Source: Copromyces sp. CBS 386.78
Lineage: Eukaryota; Ascomycota; Sordariomycetes; Sordariales; Sordariaceae
Reading direction: 5' to 3'
DNA length: 64,000 nt
Assembly (NCBI GenBank): GCA_030685235.1
Contig: MU839106.1
Location: 186,001-250,000 of the forward strand
Shown here piece after piece: positions 56,351 through 64,000 of this stretch. Position numbers and translations under genes: made by a program. The notes beneath the pieces were generated by a model. That model worked only from the letters and a program-made list of their open reading frames with translations. It searched no databases and was not told where the DNA came from. Every line of letters starts with the position of its first letter. The stretch's first letter is position 1.

Positions 56351-57871
56351 ATGTCGAGACCCTTATATCTGGCTCGAAATCGCCACGTCCATTCCATCGC
56401 TACCATGGTCCCTAAACCACCCAGGATGACCCTCTTCCGTTTCCCGGGAGTCCGGCACTTCTCGGTCTCTGCCGTCCGCAGAGAGATCCGCGACATTGCC
56501 GCCCTGCCCGATCGCATAGTCCCGCATTACCAACAGACAAAGACATCTTCGCTGCTGTCTCTCATCTGGCCCCAACCGCCGCGCAACGTCCTGCTCATGC
56601 CCAAACTGCATGCGCCCCATGTAATCGTTTCCGCCGCCGAGTTCGCCAAACACATCCACTCCAACTACCCCGGCCTCAACATCGTCTTCGAAAGCCATGT
56701 CGCAAACACCATCCACGAGCAGCTGTCCTTCCCCATCTACACGGCCGCCCCAGCCGACGCCACCAGCCTCTTCGCCAACAAGATCGACCTCGTCACCACC
56801 ATGGGCGGCGACGGCACCATCCTCCGCGCTGCCAGCCTCTTCTCCATGCACTACCAGGTCCCGCCCATTTTGTCCTTCAGCATGGGCACCCTCGGCTTCC
56901 TCGGCGAGTGGAAGTTCCAGGAATACAAGCGCGCCTGGCGCGAGTGTTACATGAGCGGGTGCTCCGTCTCAGTCGAAGATCTCGTGGGACCCCACACCCA
57001 AGTCGCCGCCCGCCAGGCCGCCAACGCCAACCTTGGCTCTGACTCCAACAAGGACGACAGCACTGAACAATCTCCCGCCTGGGACGCCGTCCGCGGTAAC
57101 GGGCAATGCATGGGTCTCAGCCGGTCTTCCAAGATCCTACTGCGTAATCGTCTGCGCGTGGGAATCTATGACGCAGAGGGACGGAATATCAACCAACAGC
57201 TTCTCCCGACGTCCACCGCTGGACCGGGAGGTTCGATTCCGGAAATCGACGACATCACATATCCCAGCGCTCGTTCTGCCACGAGCACCGGCGGAATCAC
57301 CAAAAAGGCCCCGATACCTTACCTCCACGCTATCAACGAAGTCTCGATCGACCGCGGCGCCCATCCCCACCTCGCTATAATCGACATCTACGTCAACAAC
57401 CACTTCCTCACTGAAGCCGTAGCGGACGGTATCCTCATCTCTACGCCCACAGGATCCACAGCCTACTCGTTATCAGCAGGCGGGAGCATAGTCCATCCGC
57501 TGGTCAAATCCCTGCTCATAACGCCCATCAGCCCGCGCTCGCTCTCCTTCCGGCCTCTTGTTTTGCCGCTAAACACAAAGGTCGTCCTCAGACTCAGCAA
57601 AAGGAACAGAGGGAGGGAGTTACCAGTCAGCATAGACGGCAAGCGCCGGGTGGCAGTCAGCATCGGGATGGAAGTCCGCGTGGAAGGAGAAAAGCTCGAA
57701 AAGACGGTGGAGCATGGATGGCGAGGCGGCGTGCCATGCGTGATTCGGTCTAGCTCCAAGGGCGATACGGACGGGATCGCGGAGGATGATGATTCTTGGG
57801 TCGGGGGGCTGAATGGGTTGTTGAAGTTTAATTATCCTTTTGGCGGAGGGGACCCGGAGGGGCAGCACTGA
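56351..57871 (+). CDS. POS5: NAD(H) kinase, mitochondrial Pos5 type
   Basis: The enzyme phosphorylates NAD(H) to NADP(H), feeding reductive biosynthesis and antioxidant defence. The single-exon frame from the ATG at 56351 gives 506 residues. The N terminus (MSRPLYLARNRHVHSIATMVPKPPRMTLFRFPGVRHFSVSAVRREIRD) is rich in Arg and Ser and poor in acids, as in a mitochondrial presequence. Pos5-like block PPRNVLLMPKL follows. The ATP/NAD-kinase motif TTMGGDGTILRAASLF is at about residues 152-167. Then come SFSMGTLGFLGEW, LHAINEVSIDRG and ADGILISTPTGSTAYSLSAGGSIVHP, the NAD-binding core. A low-complexity insert (residues about 218-255) separates the domains. The C terminus FNYPFGGGDPEGQH is Gly-rich. 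Downstream ATGs at 56405 and 56426 could serve a cytosolic form. Confidence 0.92.
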   Translation: MSRPLYLARNRHVHSIATMVPKPPRMTLFRFPGVRHFSVSAVRREIRDIAALPDRIVPHYQQTKTSSLLSLIWPQPPRNVLLMPKLHAPHVIVSAAEFAKHIHSNYPGLNIVFESHVANTIHEQLSFPIYTAAPADATSLFANKIDLVTTMGGDGTILRAASLFSMHYQVPPILSFSMGTLGFLGEWKFQEYKRAWRECYMSGCSVSVEDLVGPHTQVAARQAANANLGSDSNKDDSTEQSPAWDAVRGNGQCMGLSRSSKILLRNRLRVGIYDAEGRNINQQLLPTSTAGPGGSIPEIDDITYPSARSATSTGGITKKAPIPYLHAINEVSIDRGAHPHLAIIDIYVNNHFLTEAVADGILISTPTGSTAYSLSAGGSIVHPLVKSLLITPISPRSLSFRPLVLPLNTKVVLRLSKRNRGRELPVSIDGKRRVAVSIGMEVRVEGEKLEKTVEHGWRGGVPCVIRSSSKGDTDGIAEDDDSWVGGLNGLLKFNYPFGGGDPEGQH

Positions 57872-58387
57872 GTTAGTGCTGGAGGATCAGACGAGAAGAA
57901 TCAACCGAGAAGAACCAATATCGGAGGAAGAGCCGAGTTTTGTGCTCTATGCCAAAGACATGGAGCGAAGAGAGATACCACTGGAAGGGGAAAGTTGCTG
58001 TCAGACTTAGATGAGAACAACATGGGGGTCAGATATGACCAAGGGTCATAGGGAGCAATGGCCGGCAAATATAGCCGGTCTGGAGGAAAAGCAGTTATTA
58101 ACATTGTAGCAAGCAAGCGATCGATAGTTGAGCTTCGTCTTCAAAAACATGAGTAGAACAAAATGCATTGATACCCCTCTCTACATCACAAGTCCCAGTA
58201 TCCACGTCCCACGTCCCGAGTCGCAACCATAATTCACCAAGAGCAGCAGATCAACCTTCATTTGGTTATGCTTGGTTGGATGGATCGAATGAGGTCCTGC
58301 TGTCAGACATTGCAGTATACAGTCTCTCCCCGCTAGCTAGGTAGCTACCTCTTCTGTGGCGATGACAGCCGAGTTCGTCGAGAGCAC

Positions 58388-58406
58388 AAAAAAAAAAAAA
58401 AAAAAA
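58388..58406. repeat. Poly-A run (19 nt)
   Basis: An A homopolymer in intergenic DNA, visible directly. Confidence 0.9.
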
Positions 58407-58635
58407 ACAATCATCATGCCCCTGGCAGACATCAGATATCAGACATTGTCGGTAGGTATATGTATGCCCACATGCGTCTGTATAGGAAGCATTACGCAGG
58501 TCCCGGTCCATTGCTTATGATGTACGTAAGGTACTTATGAATGCACATGCACGTGAAAAAATGTGCACAGCACAACAAGCAGTTCCCTATCCATCTCCGC
58601 CAGACCAAACTTGCGAGTCGCCGTCATGAGATTAA

Positions 58636-58664
58636 CCTACCTACCTACCTACCTACCTACCTAC
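58636..58664. repeat. (CCTA)7 tetranucleotide microsatellite
   Basis: Perfect tandem CCTA units over about 29 bp, directly visible. A degenerate telomere-like CCCCTAACCCT follows at 58674. Confidence 0.9.
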
Positions 58665-59782
58665 CTACCCTTGCCCCTAACCCTCACCCAGAGTCCTCAG
58701 GGTGACAAGGTCAAGAGAAAAAATATACGACCAAAATGGAATGACGCAGCGGTCTTCTCTCACTACAAGTATGTATGGGAGTGTCTTTCTTTTCAACCAA
58801 CCAATGAGTGAGTGAGTCGCAAGACATGAATGAGTCAACCACCACAGGATAGGGCAGGGCAAAATTCAAAGGGAAGAACAAGTATTTGCATCAATCAACA
58901 ATGTATGAATGAATGAAAAAAAGTCCAGAGATAAGGTACTCTCCCCAGACCATAGATACCTAGATACCTACCTACCTACCAGCGACGAGTTAATCAAGAG
59001 CATAGATACCTACTACCTAGGTATGAAGCGGAGAGTGAGGAGAGTGAGGAGAGGAGAGAAAAGTAGTACCTGGATGGATAGATAGATGTACGCATGCATG
59101 AACGGTACGGTAGGTGGGAACGGGCCGGCAGGCAGGCAGGCGCCTATGGTACACCGGCCATGCGAGTGAAGTGAGTGAGTGATTTCCGTTTTATGTCAGC
59201 TGTGGACCTGGAGATATCTATCTAAGGAGTGGAAAGAAAGAAAAAGACGGAATTTACTGAAACCTAGTAGGTACCTACATCTCTCTCCCTCTCTCTCTGT
59301 CAGGAATGAATACCCTACCCTGCTTTCTGCCTGCCGGGGTGTTGCGAGGACAACATAAACGACAGCTCGGATCTCACCAAGGTGCCCCTGGTTGAGGAAG
59401 TAGAAACATAAGGTAAGTTGAAGGAAGGAAGGAAGGATCGAAGAGTTCTCCTCCTTGACCAGGGCACCTCCATATGATTCCAGTTCTTCGCTTGGTTCAT
59501 GCCCGCCAGGTTCTGGGTCGGTCGGTGCCTGACAGGTACATGTAGACATAGTTGCCGACTGAGAAGAATTGAAAGGTGAAGGAAAGGAAAGGAAGGAACT
59601 GGAGAAAGCGGCCAAGTTTGTAAATAACAATGCAGCGAGACAAACTTCAAGAGAACTGAACCTGACCTAAGGGTGTTTGTTAAATGTGCCATTTCCCCAC
59701 GGATGGATGGACACTGCCTTTTCCGTAGACGACTGGCGTATGCAAAAGGGTACGTACCTGTGATGTCGTCAAATTTTTATAA

Positions 59783-59805
59783 TTTTTTTTTTTTTTTTTT
59801 TTTTT
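59783..59805. repeat. Poly-T run (23 nt)
   Basis: A T homopolymer in intergenic DNA, visible directly. Confidence 0.9.
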
Positions 59806-62800
59806 CTGGTCTATGATGATTTTCCTTTGCCTCCTCAAAAGGTTTCGCTCCGGAAGTCATGCTGATTGATTAATTAGGTGACTTGAGATCACGGAAACGG
59901 TAAACCCCCTCGATGAACAGAGTTCACTTCATGGAAGATGATGATGACAAGCGACGGACGGACGGACTGCCTTGGAGTCTCGACCCCAGCAGCGGGCGGC
60001 GTTCTTGATACACCTGGGCAACGAACGGTCTATGTGCGATTTGTAGCAATGAGTGTCTCTTCGTGATACACTTCCTGGATGTCGAAGTTTGCCTTTTATT
60101 TTCGAAAATGTCTGGAGTCCAAACCCTGCGGGTTTAGGTGACTTGATTGACCCTGCCCCTGGTCAACGAAGAAGGGCGTGGTTGAGGACCCGAAGTCCTC
60201 TTCAGTGACTTGGCAAGAGGCTGTCCCTGGACATAGACCTCAACTTCCACTTGCGACACTCACTGACATAGTCTACCTACCACACTGAGCCCTGAGGCGA
60301 CGGCGTCCATCGATCGATCGACGATTATTACTAGGGCGATCCCTTAACACTCGCAGGTATAAAGAGCAAGAGACCACGACAGACACTATCTTACCTTACC
60401 TTTTCACTAGATCTTAGTAACCCACCTTTTCGCTGGTGTCGTAAGTCAGGGGAAGAAGGACGTCGTCTAATTTAGGCAGTAGGACCGGATGACATGAACC
60501 GAACGAAACACCAGGTTACCCTGTCCATAACCACAGTCGGTCCGAGGGTGCCGATCGGGATTCCGAGAGATCCCCGGGCCAACTCGGGTAGGATATCTCC
60601 GGCGTGACGTACAGGTTGCTGGGTGACTACAGGGGCCGTGACTACGAGTTTACGATAGACTGAGGGCGTGTTGTTCCTTTCCCAGTACGCGGTGCCAGAC
60701 CTTTCAGAATGGAAATAGCGGGACATGTGCGCCCCTGCGCTGTCAGTCCCGTGTTTTTTCTCCTCGTCCCTGGGATGGTGATCATCTTGAACCATCTGAT
60801 ATTTCCAAGTTAGTAGTTTCCGAACGAACGCCGAGTGAACTTGGTGTAATAGCGAGGAGTGGAAACCCCAGAATGAGGAACAGGTGTGCGTCATCGCCTG
60901 TGGTCGCCAGTCCACAATCATGAGCTTTCAGAAGGTCACCAGCGAGGACGAACGAACGATGCAGCAAGCGAACCGAGTGGCCCGATCCCAGCTCGGAGTC
61001 GAGCGCGTCCTTCAGGTATAGAAACCGCGCGGCTTGTCATACCGTCCGTGTCCGCCACCGACCCTATCACAACGAGCGGTTTGCAAATCCGTTCTTATGA
61101 ACGTGGAATCTCTGAGAGAAGCTGTAAGGCCTCAATCCACCCACGGCAGTCAAGCCCCAAGGCACAAGACACTGTGCTGTGCTGTGTCGTTCTGTGTCGG
61201 CCCGTCCCTCTTTTCTCCCAGGTTGTGTTTAGTGTGTGTCAGGATAATAGGCCTTGAGGCGAAGACGCGAAGGATCAACGGCACCGTCGGCACGGCCCGC
61301 GCCAAGCTAGTTTCACACGTTTCCACCTAACGTCAGCTCGTGACCGGGCCGCTCGTGTTCGTACGATAGCGCCGATAGTCCCTTTATACTATTTGGAAAC
61401 CGCATCCAATCAGGGAGGGTAGACCGGGATGGTTGCTCTTGCCGTCGATCATGCTTGACGACATTCGGCATCGACGTTTGTTTCCCTCTGGTGTATAGAC
61501 TTGGGTTGATGTTGTGTTCGATCGTGCCGGCCGCTTCGTTCTTGTCGGATAGGTAGGCATCGTGGACACTCGAGCGCGGTGGATGTGGTAATGCTTGAAT
61601 CTGGCGTTCGTCGGGTCAAATGTCGCGCGAAGGTCGAGGATAGTCCCTCTGGTATTCGTGTGTTTTATCCCTCCTTCCACCTTTTCCACTGTTACTCTTC
61701 GCAGGATCGTATCCTTCCCTGCCATCTTCAGTTTGTTAGCGTCTATTGTATCGGTCGTTGTTTCTTTGCCAGTGACACGATTTTTGTGAGTGTGTTATTT
61801 AAATGGGCTCTGTGATTGCCAAGCTGTGCCACTGTCTGAAGCCGGGTGTCCCCTACTTCGGTCGGTGGACACTGGAAGAGCCGCAACCTCGGTAACGGCA
61901 CAACGTAGCACACCGGAGTGGTTACGCATGTCCTCCTCTTGTATGACAGTCCCTTCTCGGTTCGGATGGGGTTGTAGTATCAAGTCGGTCGGTGTACTAT
62001 AGCTGGCTCGCAAACGCTCCATCGAGTTCATATCATCGGTCGCTCGGTTTCGTCGTAGCACCTGTCACAGTAAACTGTCACTAGATCGTCTGACTTTCGA
62101 TTATACCGCGCTTCTGCCACGAGAACTCACCCTCTGGTAGCTAGTGGTAGTTGCCCGGGAGTAGGTAACTGAAGGGCAAAACATCGGGCTCGGGAACAAG
62201 CTCGTTGGGCAGATGTGGTGCTGCTAGTAGACCGCTGGAATTGAGTGTCCTCGGTGACTATCGGGCGACGACGGCGAAGGAGTCGAGATGGAGGTAGGTG
62301 GCTTCTCTGACCGTTTGGTGTAGGAGTGAGTGCGCTCGTGAGGGATTTCGGGGCATTTCTGCGCCGGTCAGCGGCTTCTGTCGCAACTTCCGGTGCCCCA
62401 TCGTCAAAGTTCGCGTCTAGGTACCCGTTCGGTTCCCGCTCTCGTTCACGCCGCTGCGTCTGCCCATCGTCGAGCAAAGAAGGAGTGATCGCCGAGTTGC
62501 GCCAGTGTGTCGGAGTCTGGTTTTGTTGATCTGTCTCGCATTTGTTGATCGGTGGTTGACGGAAGAAGCATTTAGAGCTTGGGTAGGATGTCCAGGTATG
62601 CCCAGTCAGTTGTCCCGAACCCCAGCCACTGTCCATGCGCTGCCTGTGCTGCAAACTCTGCGTAGCCATGAAGCAAACACTACCCCCTGAATATCCCTCT
62701 AGTTCCCTGGCGCAAGAGCCCCCTCCAAGACTCCCAGATCCCCATCCAGTCCCCAGAATCTCTCCGTGGTCTCCCAACCTAACCTCCAATGCTTCTTTTC

Positions 62801-64000
62801 TCCGTGAATGGGAATTGGAGTCAAAACTCGACTTCGTGATGAGATAACATCTCTAAACCCTTCAAAAACCTGTATGTCAACAGCGTGGAGTGCTTGCCTG
62901 CGTGCCTTCATTGTGCAATGTACAGGTACCATCTTACAGGGTTGTTGTAGTGGCAGTGGCCTGCCTGCCTGTACGCAACTCCTCAATCACAATCCCACCC
63001 CCGCTTGCTGGATTGTTTCTGGAACAGGACTGGGCTGTTGGGCTCGTGAGCTCACTGGAGAAATAGGAAGCCAGGAGAGCCAACTGGATGGCACTGACCC
63101 GGGGGACAATACCTAACTGGACACTCCAAAGAGCACCTGCAGACATGACATGATTGTGCATGAACAAGAACTGACAGCCTGTCTTTTGTTAAAGGAATTT
63201 CGGAATTTTCTCCGGTTGATATCATTCCGCCTCTTTTCCTCCCTCATCTCCCGTAGAAGATGCAATGCGTATTCCGACATGTCGAGAACGGTGGATTTGG
63301 AAGTTCAACCATAACTTTGTGTCCTTTGGCATCCAAAACCCGGTATTCGAGATTTTTTGCCCAATATCTGCTCTAGGGCCGCAGGGCCAAGAAGGCAGAA
63401 CCGGATGCGAAAGGTATACCGAACCTTGGCCGTATGTATGTTGGTCCCGGAATGTGGGATAGCCCATAATAAATTTAAGCGATTGTTGTTCCGCTCCACG
63501 TCTCCTTGTCCCAGAGAGTCTCCAGTCGTCGTAGGTTCGGGCATGGAGCGCAGTGCAGACGTGTGGTAGGTAGCTGCTAACTGTGCGATATGTCGGACGT
63601 TGTTCCCCGGTGGAATAACGCTATGCGGGTTTCTCATCTCTCTGTCAGTGAGGCCCACCGCGGAAAGCCTCTGCCGTTGGCGAGGTATCCGTACTTGGGT
63701 CGGGTACTCGGTCATACTCTGCATATCATCTTGGATGTGACCGACGCCAAGATCTCGAGTTCATCACAGACACTGCGAGCGGCTACGCGATAATGAAGAA
63801 CACCAGACGATCATTCACATCACACTGCCATCACATGTAGTCGGTCGCGCTCGTGACTTGCCCCGTAGCCTTCGCCTATCCTAGCTTGCGGACACTCATC
63901 CAGCAAGGTGGAATCGTCTCTCTCGGTGCCATTATTCAGAGCTAGGAAGTCAAGACATTGTAAGCGACAGCTAGGGTAATTGCTGGCAAGCAGATCGCCA

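Larger units (their letters stand above)
57872..64000. other. Intergenic DNA to right window edge, microsatellite-rich
   Basis: There is no gene I can name in 6.1 kb. 58.3-59.9 kb is crowded with simple repeats: poly-A at 58388-58406, CCTA units at 58636-58664, CTAC/GGTA units near 58960-59020, GGCA units near 59128, GGAA units near 59417, and poly-T at 59783-59805. From about 60.4 kb the texture changes to CpG-containing sequence with several minus-strand frames of 88-220 codons (60472-60921, 61384-61725, 61795-62061, 62127-62789, 63305-63724) that lack known domains. Confidence 0.45.

Noticed and set aside
48748..57871. Biosynthetic or defence gene cluster around the DHA1 permease
   Set aside because: Neighbours are a PlsC acyltransferase, an NAD kinase and a Ytp1-like protein, all widely conserved singletons. 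No backbone synthase, pathway regulator, NLR or HET-domain gene is present.
63780..63960. Possible 5S rRNA or further tRNA genes in the right-hand intergenic DNA
   Set aside because: I looked for the dispersed fungal 5S consensus and for T-arm sequences (GGTTCGAATCC and similar) on both strands and found none outside the tRNA-Ser gene.

Overview
The window looks like nuclear chromosomal DNA of a filamentous ascomycete, most likely a Sordariomycete of the Neurospora/Sordaria type. This is an inference from four observations: (1) introns are short (about 48-95 nt in most genes), with GTAAGT/GTATGT/GTGAGT-type donors and CTAAC-like branch points; (2) the best protein matches are fungal families (HapX, Ytp1, Pns1, fungal-length COG2, DHA1 permeases); (3) intergenic DNA is long and rich in microsatellites; (4) there is an AT-rich, all-frames-stopped retroelement whose two LTRs differ only by C/T and G/A transitions, the signature of repeat-induced point mutation (RIP).

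Layout. 1.3-5.0 kb (-): MFS permease with very large low-complexity loops. 6.7-8.7 kb (-): cytosolic phenylalanyl-tRNA synthetase beta chain. 10.1-15.5 kb (-): single-exon 1,824-residue protein of unknown function with SEL1-like repeats at its C terminus. 15.5-23.5 kb: long region without a convincing gene; it contains one odd 423-codon ORF. 23.5-25.7 kb (-): HapX-type iron-regulatory bZIP factor, with a perfect siderophore-GATA site just before its start. 27.5-33.0 kb: complete but mutationally destroyed Ty1/copia LTR retrotransposon in minus orientation, with 166-bp LTRs and a 5-bp target duplication. 33.4-34.6 kb (+): COG2 Golgi tether subunit. 34.8-38.3 kb: divergent pair, mitochondrial ribosomal protein L1 (-) and cytosolic glutamyl-tRNA synthetase (+). 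40.3-42.0 kb (+): Pns1/CTL-like membrane protein. 42.8 kb (+): tRNA-Ser(GCU) with a 19-nt intron. 43.5-44.8 kb (+): M20 amidohydrolase. 46.1-47.8 kb (-): Ytp1-like membrane protein. 48.7-50.9 kb (-): DHA1-type MFS permease. 53.9-55.3 kb (-) and 56.4-57.9 kb (+): divergent PlsC acyltransferase and mitochondrial-type NAD(H) kinase. 57.9-64 kb: microsatellite-rich DNA with no secure gene.

The genes are mostly housekeeping and do not form a cluster. Translation is over-represented (two tRNA synthetases, mitochondrial L1, one tRNA), and two of these genes share a 600-bp divergent promoter. The iron regulator hapX is the clearest regulatory node. I found no convincing novel multi-gene system. The best leads are the strand-biased RIP tract at the right end of the retroelement, the GATA site at hapX, the expanded loops of the first permease, and two unexplained open reading regions. 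Intron boundaries were placed by eye from splice consensus and protein continuity, and all family assignments are from recognition rather than database search.
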